Assembly (NCBI GenBank): GCA_020352645.1
Contig: CP070683.1
Coordinates: forward strand, 1,191,876-1,252,285
Direction of reading: 5' to 3'
From: Candidatus Bathyarchaeota archaeon
GTDB taxonomy: Archaea; Thermoproteota; Bathyarchaeia; Bathyarchaeales; SOJC01
Length of the DNA: 60,410 nt
In this document: positions 1 to 7,781 of the stretch, one piece after another
How the letters are laid out: each line of letters begins with the position of its first letter
Position numbering within the stretch: the stretch's first letter is position 1
Position numbers and translations under genes: made by a program
Notes under the pieces: model-generated
The model's database searches: none
What the model saw: the letters and a program-made list of their open reading frames with translations, nothing else
What the model was told of the DNA's origin: nothing

Positions 1-345
1 ATCGGATTTTCAAGAGCGGTTAGAGTTGGCAACATTATTGCTGTTAGCGGCACAGCTCCCATTGCTGAAGATGGTTCAGTCTACAGCCCTGGCGACATGT
101 ATGGCCAAACCAAGAGATGCCTTGAGATAATCAAAGATGCGATTGAACAAGCTGGGGGAAAATTGGAGAATGTGATAAGAACTAGGATATTACTCAAAGA
201 CATGAGGAAATGGAAGGAAGCCGCAAGAGCGCATGGCGAATACTTCTCAAAAATCAAACCTACCTGTACTCTTGTTGAGGTTTCTGGATTCGTCAATTCA
301 GAATGGCTAGTCGAAATCGAAGCTGATGCAATATTAGATAAATGA
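1..345 (+). CDS. RidA/YjgF-family enamine/imine deaminase (5' partial)
   Basis: The frame is open from base 1, so the N-terminus lies outside the window. The 114 visible residues show the RidA fold signature: SRAVRVGNIIAVSGTAPIAEDG near the start, then the conserved RTRILLKDM segment and the C-terminal EVSGFVNSEWLVEIEADAI region, which matches the family motif around the catalytic Arg and Glu. RidA proteins hydrolyse reactive enamines and imines made by PLP enzymes. About 10-15 N-terminal residues appear to be missing. The family is clear; the specific substrate is not. Confidence 0.9.
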   Translation: MGFSRAVRVGNIIAVSGTAPIAEDGSVYSPGDMYGQTKRCLEIIKDAIEQAGGKLENVIRTRILLKDMRKWKEAARAHGEYFSKIKPTCTLVEVSGFVNSEWLVEIEADAILDK

Positions 346-721
346 CTAGTGACTAGCAATTTCTAATGCTAAATCGAATGTGACCACATGAAGCCTTCTG
401 ATGCCCCGAGTGTTTCTACTGAGGTAAGGATTCTATATTGCTGATTTCATTTTTCGGATCCAACATGTCTCCTCATTATTGTCAACTGCAATCTATCGCT
501 TCTACAGCAGAAGTGCTCAGATACTAGCTTTTGCGAATTCTCAGCTGTTGTTTAGAATCGATACGCACAAACCTTCTTCAGTTATAATGCAAAAGCATAT
601 CATTACAGCCAGAATCTGACCCAGTTCCTGCTGGATCTTGGGAGAGGGCGGTCTACCCGCTCTCTCCCACACACAACTGACCTATCAAAGTACGTAGGGC
701 TTTCCGGGTGCTATTACATTG
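346..721. other. 376-bp gene-free stretch between RidA and M55 peptidase; one hairpin
   Basis: No plausible coding frame is visible here between the convergent neighbours. The only structure I see is an inverted repeat at 640-668 (gggagag / ctctccc, 15-nt loop), which may be a transcript-end structure for either gene. No tRNA or box C/D motif was recognised. Confidence 0.4.
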
Positions 722-1681
722 TTAATACTTCACAGGTGGAAAAGGTTGCTCTCTTTTTTTCCTCTTCCTTCTTTGTTCCTCCCACTCTCTTTTTCTTTCT
801 CTAACTTGCTGCATGTCGTCCGTTAGGGCCTTTACTACAAACATTGAAAGATCTTCAAGGATGTGCATGCGGGATACAACTCTGCATGTATTGTAGGCTA
901 ACCAGCCCTCCAGGTAATCATCTGCGATGTAAGTAACTTTGTACTCTCCTGTTCTTTCAGTCCCTGGAAACCGAGCCGCTGTGGAAGCCATCTGTTTCTC
1001 AGAATACAAAATATCTATTCTAACTGGAAAGGATACCCTTTGAGGTTTGAATGCCTCCAGGTCACTTACTGCTTTGCATGATGCCTCACGAATAAGCTTG
1101 TGTGCTACTTCGGGTGGAATGCTTTTTGCTTTGTCTCTTGCTATTGCTCTCTTGACTGAGACAGTTTCTATCCCGGGCAATAAGGCATTGGCTTCCCTAA
1201 CAACTGCGTCATCTCCAACTAAAAGCACAACGGGTACGTTGAAGTGCCCGAAAAGCCATGCTAGTTGAGGTGCTTCTCCGGCATCTTTTCCGTTTACGCG
1301 AAGAGCAGTATCACCTGTATTTGTGTGACTCATAAAACCATCAACAGTACCTTCAGCAGCATGTTGACCCAGCAGTAGTACACCATCATATTTTGCCACT
1401 TCTCGAGACTTGACCATCTGATAAAAGCGCGTCATCCATCCACCTCCTAGTAAATCGCAACCAGATTCTAGTTCTTTTTCTAATAGATTGCCGCCCATGC
1501 CGTGCCCGTCAAAAATCCCGATATTCGCTTGTACATCTACCTTTCTGATTCCTTGAATCGCTGCATTAACATCTTGAGTTGCATGACTCCTAGCGATTTT
1601 GTACATTGTTTCATCTGCAAACATCTCACGGTCATCTATACCAGATGGTCCTTCCATATCACTCCATATCAAAACATTCAT
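722..1681 (-). CDS. M55 family D-aminopeptidase (DppA-like)
   Basis: This is a zinc-dependent peptidase of the D-aminopeptidase DppA family, which releases N-terminal D-residues or processes short peptides in the cytoplasm. The protein opens with the metal-binding motif SDMEGPSGI and carries GHGMGGNLL (His ligand region) and LGQHAAEGT (second His/Glu region), in family order. I start at the ATG at 1681 (319 aa) because M55 proteins begin directly with this strand; a GTG at 1720 would add 13 unconserved residues. The C-terminus is unusually basic and charged (RERKREWEEQRRKRKKREQ), beyond the typical fold. It is not in an operon. Confidence 0.85.
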   Translation of the reverse strand: MNVLIWSDMEGPSGIDDREMFADETMYKIARSHATQDVNAAIQGIRKVDVQANIGIFDGHGMGGNLLEKELESGCDLLGGGWMTRFYQMVKSREVAKYDGVLLLGQHAAEGTVDGFMSHTNTGDTALRVNGKDAGEAPQLAWLFGHFNVPVVLLVGDDAVVREANALLPGIETVSVKRAIARDKAKSIPPEVAHKLIREASCKAVSDLEAFKPQRVSFPVRIDILYSEKQMASTAARFPGTERTGEYKVTYIADDYLEGWLAYNTCRVVSRMHILEDLSMFVVKALTDDMQQVRERKREWEEQRRKRKKREQPFPPVKY

Positions 1682-1712
1682 TGTTCCAGTTACATCCTGA
1701 GAAACCGAAGTG

Positions 1713-1763
1713 TTGGTCACAACAATTAGGTGTTCTGCGAAATAGTGATCAATTGGTCACAAC
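1713..1763. promoter_or_regulatory. 11-bp direct repeat upstream of the M55 peptidase
   Basis: The 11-mer TTGGTCACAAC occurs exactly twice, at 1713-1723 and 1753-1763, in the same orientation and 40 bp apart. It lies just upstream of the likely start at 1681 of the minus-strand peptidase. A regulator-binding role is inference from position and spacing (about four helical turns). Confidence 0.35.
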
Positions 1764-1901
1764 TTCCTTCGAGAACGTGTGTACTTACCCCTTTTTTCGG
1801 GTTTGAAGCGATATTCTGAGCCTCAAAATCCCTTGTATCTTTGGGAAGTTCAACACTTGGGAACTTCCTAGTTGAGGACATTGTAAATAGTAGATTTCCT
1901 G

Positions 1902-2189
1902 CTAGCCGCCGCTCATAAGAGACATAAGAATGATTTTGTCTCTGTTCTTAAGCTTCGTTTTGACTCCTTCAAGCTGCCCAATAAGCACCCCATTAACAGT
2001 GACCACGAAACCTGTTTTGACATCTTCCTGACCAGGTTCGAAGACATCTTTTTTGAAAGGTGAACCATAGAGATTCGCGAGCAAACCCAGAAATTCTTGA
2101 AGGGAGGTTCCTTCGTTCAATTCGAATTCGTCAATCCCTTTGTTCAGCATGTTCTTGATGAAGCCAAGATACTCTACTGTTACCTTCAT
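1902..2189 (-). CDS. MoaD/ThiS-family ubiquitin-like small modifier or sulfur carrier
   Basis: A 95-residue beta-grasp protein ending in Gly-Gly (MSLMSGG), the C-terminus that becomes adenylated or thiocarboxylated in MoaD, ThiS and archaeal SAMP proteins. It could donate sulfur for molybdopterin or thiolated tRNA, or be conjugated to proteins. The start is the ATG at 2189: a GAGG motif lies about 10 nt upstream, and MKVTVEYLG is the expected first strand. An upstream in-frame ATG at 2225 would add a non-homologous 12-residue tail. No E1-like or MoaE gene lies nearby, so the pathway cannot be told from context. Confidence 0.8.
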   Translation of the reverse strand: MKVTVEYLGFIKNMLNKGIDEFELNEGTSLQEFLGLLANLYGSPFKKDVFEPGQEDVKTGFVVTVNGVLIGQLEGVKTKLKNRDKIILMSLMSGG

Positions 2190-2472
2190 CCCAAAGCCGT
2201 TCCTCAAAAAAGTATGCGGGAACATTTGTATTTAACTCTTCTAGAAGAACGCTATCTGAGGTTATTCATACTGCATGCTCAATGGCCCTGCTTTGAGCGA
2301 TAGCATTCCTTCAACTCCACGAGCTCGAACGCTTTCCACGGAGAACCTTGAAGCCATTCTCCTTGGAATTGCCGTGGTGAGCTAGGAGAGATTCGAACAC
2401 CTTCTACGAGAGACGGATCCACACCGTGAGCCAGAATCCTCTATTCCTCTTTTACAACAGGCTGCGCCAGCA

Positions 2473-3009
2473 TCATTCTATCACGCGTTTCTCAGCACCC
2501 TTTTTCATCTCAGTGATCAGGCCAAGAGCAAAAGACACTGATTGCAGCAACAGAGTGGTCGATGCAAGCACTTCTCTGTAACCCTCAATCCTCCGCATCT
2601 CGGGAGCATGAGCTATCAGATCCGCCTTCATTCGCTCCAACTCATCTTTGAATCCCAAAATGATTCTTCCGGCTGGAAGATAAAACTGTGAAAAGACTAC
2701 AGTTGGCTGCTCCATAGTGTAGAGATGTTTGTGGGTTCCCGGAATTGTCTCCTTCTTGATAAGGTTGAGCTGAACAAGCTGGCGGAGGACCTTAGACACC
2801 GTCCCAGCCGAAAGACCACTCAAATCCTGTAGATTCTGCTGGGTCAATCTCTCGCGAACATAGAAATAGGCAAGAACTGTCATAAACATAGGATCTTTGC
2901 CGCCAAACCGTGCGCCTTTCCCACTGAAAAAAGTCACGATATCCTTCTCGATTTGCCTGATTTCTGGGTGAAACCCTTGGAGATTGTCCCTGTCAATCTT
3001 CGAGGTCAT
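2473..3009 (-). CDS. GbsR/MarR-type winged-helix transcriptional regulator (second of pair)
   Basis: The 178-aa protein has a helix-turn-helix core around residues 50-90 (LTQQNLQDLSGLSAGTVSKVL) and a wing with a basic turn (KKETIPGTHKHLY), followed by a helical C-terminal half likely used for dimerisation. It overlaps the upstream regulator by 4 bp (ATGA), so the two are translationally coupled. The pair is similar in architecture and probably arose by duplication; they could act as a heterodimer. Its ligand is unknown. The divergent ABC efflux-type genes are the obvious regulatory target (inference). Confidence 0.8.
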   Translation of the reverse strand: MTSKIDRDNLQGFHPEIRQIEKDIVTFFSGKGARFGGKDPMFMTVLAYFYVRERLTQQNLQDLSGLSAGTVSKVLRQLVQLNLIKKETIPGTHKHLYTMEQPTVVFSQFYLPAGRIILGFKDELERMKADLIAHAPEMRRIEGYREVLASTTLLLQSVSFALGLITEMKKGAEKRVIE

Positions 3010-3533
3010 TTTTCCGCAAATTCCTCCTGAGTTTCTGACGTTGCGAGCTGCAATCTGCGCATTGCATCAGCGGCGGTTGGGATAACCACTCTCATTTTGC
3101 TGATGAAATGACGGATTTTCCCAACTCCCTTCCTCTCAGCAATGTTCTTTTTGCGAAGTCTGCTTTCGAGTTGTTCAAGAAATACGTTCCACTCGCGAAA
3201 GTACTGGTCCATTGCCGCAGAATAATGAGTCAATTGCTTAGACATCGGAATCACGAGCTCGTATAAGTATTCGCGTCCATCAGGATCCCGACTCTTGCGA
3301 AGTAGCCCTAACTGTTGCAAGTCCTTGAGAGCGTTTGACACCGTTCCCAATGAGTATCCTGTGGCTTCCCGAAGCATCTTTTGCGTAGCTCTGTTGTAGA
3401 TATATAGATAGGCCAAAATCTCTGAGGTTCTTTTGGAGCGACCTTTGAAGTATCCCAGATTCACAATGATCTCGACGAGCCTCTTCTCAATCGCCTTAAG
3501 TTCATTTTCTGCGTTCAGACAATCGAACCCCAT
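3006..3533 (-). CDS. GbsR/MarR-type winged-helix transcriptional regulator (first of pair)
   Basis: A 175-aa protein with a winged helix-turn-helix (ATQKMLREATGYSLGTVSNAL) and a wing (KSRDPDGREYLYE), then a helical tail. I place the start at the ATG at 3533. The minus-strand TATA box at about 3553-3561 puts the transcription start near 3531, so the message would be essentially leaderless. A TTG at 3545 is an alternative. It is transcribed divergently from the ABC genes and shares a promoter region holding two near-identical palindromes, which suggests autoregulation plus control of the transporter. Confidence 0.8.
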   Translation of the reverse strand: MGFDCLNAENELKAIEKRLVEIIVNLGYFKGRSKRTSEILAYLYIYNRATQKMLREATGYSLGTVSNALKDLQQLGLLRKSRDPDGREYLYELVIPMSKQLTHYSAAMDQYFREWNVFLEQLESRLRKKNIAERKGVGKIRHFISKMRVVIPTAADAMRRLQLATSETQEEFAEK

Positions 3534-3552
3534 TAACTCTTTCAAGTTCTTT

Positions 3553-3561
3553 AAATATAAG
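3553..3561 (-). promoter_or_regulatory. TATA box of the regulator pair
   Basis: On the minus strand this reads TTATATTTA, about 25 nt upstream of the ATG at 3533. The spacing fits an archaeal TATA box with leaderless initiation. Confidence 0.55.
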
Positions 3562-3563
3562 TA

Positions 3564-3589
3564 TTTTCAAAGTTCGTGAAAATTGAAAA
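3564..3589. promoter_or_regulatory. Palindromic operator O1 between the two divergent TATA boxes
   Basis: A 26-bp inverted repeat centred on GT at 3576-3577 with arms TTTTCAAAGTTC and GAAAATTGAAAA (two mismatches over 12-bp arms). It lies exactly between the minus-strand TATA (3553-3561) and the plus-strand TATA (3590-3598), so an occupying dimer could block both. It matches O2 in sequence and centre. Confidence 0.7.
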
Positions 3590-3598
3590 CACTTATAT
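3590..3598 (+). promoter_or_regulatory. TATA box of the ABC transporter genes
   Basis: The plus strand reads CACTTATAT across this site, directly abutting operator O1. It would place the transcription start near 3620, just upstream of operator O2. Confidence 0.5.
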
Positions 3599-3624
3599 GA
3601 GCCGCTGCCAATTATTAAAGTGAT

Positions 3625-3646
3625 TTCAAATTTCGTGAAATTTGAA
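3625..3646. promoter_or_regulatory. Palindromic operator O2 downstream of the ABC promoter
   Basis: A perfect inverted repeat of 10-bp arms (TTCAAATTTC / GAAATTTGAA) around a central GT at 3635-3636. Its core matches operator O1, whose centre is 59 bp away. The position just after the predicted start of transcription suits roadblock repression. Confidence 0.7.
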
Positions 3647-3680
3647 GATAGTGATTGGCTTGGGCAAAACTGACATCGCT

Positions 3681-4574
3681 ATGGAGATAGAGAATCTGAC
3701 AAAGATGTATGGAAATCACGTAGGCGTCAAGAATCTCAACCTTACCGTATACAGAAGCGAAATCATGGGTTTCCTCGGACCTAACGGAGCGGGCAAAACA
3801 ACAACCATACGCTGTTGTCTTGATCTCATAGCCAAAACAGAAGGCAGAATAACCATATTTGGCTTGGACTCCTCAAAAGATGCTATCGCGATACAAAAGA
3901 GAACTGGCTATTTGCCAGGGGATTTCGGCCTGCCACCTGCAAAGGTGAGGTCGTTCCTAGGATACCTACTCTCACTGAGCGGTTGTGATTCGACAAGAAA
4001 GATGAATGAACTAGCGGAACGGCTTGATCTGGACGTCGAGCGAAGAACAAACGAACTTTCCAAAGGTAATAGAGTTAAGGTGGGAATTGTTCAAGCGCTA
4101 ATGGCTGATCCCGAACTCATAATTATCGATGAACCTTCTGGATTGGATCCAATCGTTGGGCTCGAGTTTCGACGTATTATGAGAGAAGAAAAGAGACAAG
4201 GGAAGACGATTTTTCTGTCCTCCCATGATCTTTCCGAAGTTGAGACAGTCTGCGATAGAGTAGCTATCATCAAAAAGGGGCAACTTCGAGTCGTTGAAAG
4301 AATTCAGGCACTGCAAGAGAAGACTGGAAAGGTGCTGGAAGTCGAGTTCGCAGATCGATTTGACCTGAAGGAATTCCAAATCGATGGCGTCAGAGGAATC
4401 CAGCAAGAGAACAATAGAATCACAATGACAATCCATCAGAACCTGAACAGAACAATCCAAGCATTATCAGGTCATCGCATAGTGAATATGAGCCTGAAAT
4501 CATACAGTTTGGAAAATCTCTTTCTCAAGTATTATTCCAAAGAGGCTGGAGGAGGGGCTCAACATGATCGGTAG
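3681..4574 (+). CDS. ABC transporter ATP-binding protein (ABC-2 type exporter)
   Basis: This is the ATPase subunit that powers the membrane protein encoded next. Seen: Walker A GPNGAGKTT (residues 33-41), a variant signature ELSKGNRVKVGI, Walker B LIIIDEPSGLDP, and a switch-His region LSSHDLSEVE. The LSKG-type signature is common in ABC-2 exporters of the drug, bacteriocin and Nod families. I prefer the ATG at 3681 because MEIENLTKMYG is the canonical first strand. An in-frame TTG at 3642 sits inside operator O2 and would add 13 residues. The gene overlaps the permease gene by 11 bp. Confidence 0.88.
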   Translation: MEIENLTKMYGNHVGVKNLNLTVYRSEIMGFLGPNGAGKTTTIRCCLDLIAKTEGRITIFGLDSSKDAIAIQKRTGYLPGDFGLPPAKVRSFLGYLLSLSGCDSTRKMNELAERLDLDVERRTNELSKGNRVKVGIVQALMADPELIIIDEPSGLDPIVGLEFRRIMREEKRQGKTIFLSSHDLSEVETVCDRVAIIKKGQLRVVERIQALQEKTGKVLEVEFADRFDLKEFQIDGVRGIQQENNRITMTIHQNLNRTIQALSGHRIVNMSLKSYSLENLFLKYYSKEAGGGAQHDR

Positions 4575-5649
4575 GATCACGTTCAAAGAACTAAGAAACG
4601 CATGGAAAGTCATCCTTGTGATCTGCATGGTAACGCTCATATATTCAGTAGGCATGCCCACAATATTCCCCCTATACAGATCCTCAATAGCTGAGGAATT
4701 GGAAGGAGCAAGCAAAGTCCAAATCACCTTGCCAAATGAAACACATAGCTACGTAACACTCAGTTGGGAGGCTCTGGAGAACTCAACCAGCTACATAGTA
4801 TTGGAAGATAACCGATCAATGATGTTGACGGCTGAAATCAAGTACGAAGGCAATGAAACCAGCATAACCTTCGAGAAGGATTTCACTGAGAAACGATACT
4901 ATGCAGTGATGGCTACAATTGAGGGAGCATCAGAACCCTCGTTGATCGGCATCGCAACAACGGAGAAAAGCGACCCCTTCAAAGAGCTCCTCGACAACCC
5001 AGTATATAGAAGCTTCGCAGGCGGAAGAAGCATCAGCATGCTAGAAGTTAAGGGCTTCATAACTATGGAGTTCTTCATACTCTGGACGATGCTAGCTGGA
5101 ATGTTCATCGCCTATCTCTCAGTATCTATACTTGCAGGCGACTTCGAAAACAGACACATGGATATTTGGCTTTCAAAACCAATCACACGAAGACGCTATC
5201 TCGCTGAGAAATTCGCAGCAATGACAACAATCTCCCTTATCGTATCAATTACAGCAGCCATTGGTCTCATCGCAGGATTGGCAAGCATAAACAGTCTTAA
5301 TGAACTATCAGCCTACGCAACACTGATATCTGTCATGGCAGGTCTGCCTACTCTAATGGTCATCGCGGCGGTCGGCACACTTTCCGCAGTCAGCTTCCAG
5401 AAAGTGAGGGCTGGCATGGGGATCAGCTTCGCTTTCGTGTTTGCTCAACTGTTCCTGCGCACGTTCGGCAGCTTCTCTAAAGACTTGGAGTTGATGAAGA
5501 TCGTCAGCGTGTTCACTTACTGGGACTACACTGCCGCTATATTCGATACAACGTTCAATGCTGGCGACTTCACCTTGCTCATCGTAGTGTCACTATTGAT
5601 AATTGCCGCTGCCATCTGGATCTTCAAGAAGAAGGATATACCTACCTAG
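4564..5649 (+). CDS. ABC-2 type permease with an FN3-like extracytoplasmic insert
   Basis: The 361-aa integral membrane partner of the upstream ATPase. TM1 is about residues 14-36. A roughly 120-residue hydrophilic segment follows, then about five more helices (near 175-197, 215-238, 248-270, 280-300, 335-355). The insert contains YVTLSWEALENSTSYIVLED and later YYAVMATIEGASEPS, the Trp and Tyr strand pattern of a fibronectin type III domain. The cytoplasmic loop DIWLSKPITRRRYLAEKF is typical of ABC-2 permeases. The cargo is unknown; the paired MarR-type regulators suggest export of a toxic small molecule (inference). Confidence 0.82.
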   Translation: MIGRITFKELRNAWKVILVICMVTLIYSVGMPTIFPLYRSSIAEELEGASKVQITLPNETHSYVTLSWEALENSTSYIVLEDNRSMMLTAEIKYEGNETSITFEKDFTEKRYYAVMATIEGASEPSLIGIATTEKSDPFKELLDNPVYRSFAGGRSISMLEVKGFITMEFFILWTMLAGMFIAYLSVSILAGDFENRHMDIWLSKPITRRRYLAEKFAAMTTISLIVSITAAIGLIAGLASINSLNELSAYATLISVMAGLPTLMVIAAVGTLSAVSFQKVRAGMGISFAFVFAQLFLRTFGSFSKDLELMKIVSVFTYWDYTAAIFDTTFNAGDFTLLIVVSLLIIAAAIWIFKKKDIPT

Positions 5650-5840
5650 AGAGCCCGCTCACTTTCTTCCACCTCTTAGATATCATCCGAAGTTATCTGA
5701 TGCTTCAGATTCTGATATTGTGTGGACAGAATAAAACCAAATGGAAACGCTGCTAGAAGCACTAAGATAAGGACTCAGACAAAAACTGAAGAGCATCTGT
5801 GTCAGCATGAAGAGCGGTGTAAATCACAACTTGGGAATAG

Positions 5841-5913
5841 TAGCCCGGGAGAGATTCGAACTCTCGTCAGAGGGTCCAAAGCCCTCTATGCTTGTCCACT
5901 ACACTACCGGGCT
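5841..5913 (-). tRNA. tRNA-Gln (anticodon TTG)
   Basis: A 73-nt cloverleaf without intron. The acceptor AGCCCGG pairs with CCGGGCT, the anticodon stem is GAGGG/CCCTC with loop CTTTGGA (anticodon TTG at 5877-5879), and the T-arm is AGAG-TTCGAAT-CTCT. The discriminator is A. The 3' CCA is not encoded. It lies in the gap between the ABC permease and FEN1. Confidence 0.95.
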
Positions 5914-5988
5914 TCTTAGCATTGCGTATACGCACAACCGCCGTAAAAACCTTAACACCTGTCTGCGTAGAGTAAGCGAGGCAAGGCT

Positions 5989-7029
5989 TTGGGTGTCAAT
6001 CTTACCCCAATAATGATTAAGCATTCACTCTCACTAGCAGATCTAAACGCGAAGCGTCTTGCTGTAGACGCCAACAACTATCTATACCAATTTCTAGCTC
6101 TCTTAAGAACAAGAGATGGGACACCTCTGAAGGATTCTCACGGAAACATCACATCTCATCTCGCTGGTTTATTGTTTCGATCAACTCGACTGATCCGAGA
6201 CTACAACATAGACTTGGTTTTCGTTTTCGACGGCGAACCACCTGAGTTGAAGAGGGAAGAACTACGAAAAAGAAGGGAAAACCGAGAGAAAGCACTGGAA
6301 GAGTGGCGAAAAGCCCTCAGAGCTGGAGACTACGCAAAGGGCTTCTCAAAAGCAGTGATGACGAGTCGTCTGACGAAACCTATGATAGAAGACGCAAAGA
6401 GATTGCTTTTGTTTCTCGGAATTCCGTTTGTTCAGGCCCCAAGTGAAGGGGAGGCTCAAGCATCTTACATGGCAAAGCGAGGTGATGTGTGGGCTGCAAG
6501 CAGCAAAGACTATGATGGCGTCCTTTTCGGAGCACCTAGGCTACTTCGCTTCTTAACAATTCACGGAAAAGAGTATTTGCCCAGCAAAGGAACAACAAGG
6601 CCGCTGAAGCCAGAAATGATCGTCTTGCACGAATTCTTGTCATCTCACAGGATAACTCATCAACAACTTGTTGACATCGCGATACTTGTCGGGACGGACT
6701 TCAATCAAGGCGTGAAAGGGACAGGACCTAAGACTGCTCTAAAACTAATCAAAGAACATAAGCGGATAGAAAACCTGCCGGGCGATTACCTGTCAAAAGT
6801 GGCTCCTGAATTTCAGAAAGTGAGGGACATATATTTCCATCCAAAGACAACCTCGCACTATGATATGGAATATGGTTCTCTGTTAGAGGATGATCTTCTT
6901 CACTTTTTGTGTGATCAAAGAGATTTCGCCAGAAACAGAGTGGAAACAGCAGTGCATAGAATGAGAGCATTCTACAAAGAAAGACAGCAGCGCAAACTTG
7001 AAGGATGGTTCAAGGAAAAAAACCTGTAA
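5989..7029 (+). CDS. fen: Flap endonuclease 1
   Basis: Structure-specific nuclease that removes 5' flaps during Okazaki-fragment maturation and repair. The 346 aa match the archaeal family length. Seen: the N-terminal nuclease motif with LAVDANNYLYQFL and VFVFDGEPP, the internal region PSEGEAQASYMAKRGDVWAASSKDYDGVLFGAP with the metal-binding acidic residues, VGTDFNQGVKGTGPKTAL (helix-two-turn-helix), and a C-terminal PIP box QRKLEGWF for PCNA binding. The SKDYDG segment varies slightly from the usual SQDYDS but keeps both aspartates. The TTG start follows a GAGG motif. Confidence 0.95.
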   Translation: MGVNLTPIMIKHSLSLADLNAKRLAVDANNYLYQFLALLRTRDGTPLKDSHGNITSHLAGLLFRSTRLIRDYNIDLVFVFDGEPPELKREELRKRRENREKALEEWRKALRAGDYAKGFSKAVMTSRLTKPMIEDAKRLLLFLGIPFVQAPSEGEAQASYMAKRGDVWAASSKDYDGVLFGAPRLLRFLTIHGKEYLPSKGTTRPLKPEMIVLHEFLSSHRITHQQLVDIAILVGTDFNQGVKGTGPKTALKLIKEHKRIENLPGDYLSKVAPEFQKVRDIYFHPKTTSHYDMEYGSLLEDDLLHFLCDQRDFARNRVETAVHRMRAFYKERQQRKLEGWFKEKNL

Positions 7030-7177
7030 GCAAACAAACTCATCACTTCTCGAAAACCTTCGAAGAGATGTAAACAGCTTGAAGAAGGCATTTGTAGTAT
7101 GAGAAAGCAGAAACATGTAAGAAAATTATTTAAACCATGTCCACGAAAACGTATCATAACATGATGGAGCGGATTAA

Positions 7178-7498
7178 GTGAGATCAGATTATATCCTGTA
7201 CATAGTAGCCATAATTTGCTTCATAGTTGGAGCATACTCTAGTCTCGTGACCGAAGAGCTCTATGTTTATGCACTGGCAGTATTAGGATTGGTCTTCTTG
7301 GGAATAGGCTACATAGCCAGACCCAAGAAAGCTGTTCTTACGACAGCAACTCAACCTCCTCCAACAGTGCTAGAACAACCTCCAAAGCAGACTACCGAAA
7401 CGGCGAAGAAAGATGCAGAGCCAGAGAAGAAACCTGAAAAAACTAGAGCAAAAAAGGGAACAAGACGGACAAGGCGAAGGAGAAAGAAGACACAATAA
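7178..7498 (+). CDS. Small two-helix membrane protein with basic tail, unknown function
   Basis: 106 aa. Two hydrophobic helices (about residues 5-24 and 29-46) are followed by a Pro/Thr linker and a strongly basic C-terminus (KTRAKKGTRRTRRRRKK). The hydrophobic hairpin plus charged tail suggests a membrane anchor with a cytosolic nucleic-acid- or lipid-facing tail; that is inference. The GTG start has a GGAG about 10 nt upstream, and a TATA-like ttatttaaa lies at about 7126-7134. No family recognised. Confidence 0.65.
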   Translation: MRSDYILYIVAIICFIVGAYSSLVTEELYVYALAVLGLVFLGIGYIARPKKAVLTTATQPPPTVLEQPPKQTTETAKKDAEPEKKPEKTRAKKGTRRTRRRRKKTQ

Positions 7499-7571
7499 CT
7501 GTTCTGATCTGCAAGTAGAGCCTACGATACTTTCTCACAAATGAAGACAGTATCAAACAGAGTTCTTCGTT

Positions 7572-7781
7572 CTAGTGAGAGCCTTTTTTTGTGACTTCGT
7601 CAACGCAAAAGCAATCTTGATAGTCGGGTTTCCAATGTTCGCAGGTGTCTAGAGTCGAGTAAATTGGATCTTCCCTTCTTAGGAAATGAAACATGCAGAA
7701 GATCTGATCTGGGTATTTGAAACTCGAATGATTGGAGCAATTGCCACAATATCTGCTTTTCGACTTCGTCGGGTCTTTCAC
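7572..7781 (-). CDS. Cys-rich small protein coupled to deoxyhypusine synthase
   Basis: A 69-aa protein with CGNC, FCMF, TCEHW and DCFC motifs, so it is probably a small zinc- or metal-binding protein. Its GTG start overlaps the stop of the deoxyhypusine synthase gene by one base (TAGTG), which argues for translational coupling and that the ORF is real. No named family recognised; a role with deoxyhypusine synthase is only contextual. Confidence 0.55.
   Translation of the reverse strand: MKDPTKSKSRYCGNCSNHSSFKYPDQIFCMFHFLRREDPIYSTLDTCEHWKPDYQDCFCVDEVTKKGSH

Noticed and set aside
2371-2470. tRNA-like T-loop (attcgaac) and a GTGGATCC segment on the minus strand
   Set aside because: No matching acceptor stem, the T-stem has two mismatches, and the anticodon loop lacks T33. 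At best a decayed tRNA; likely chance.
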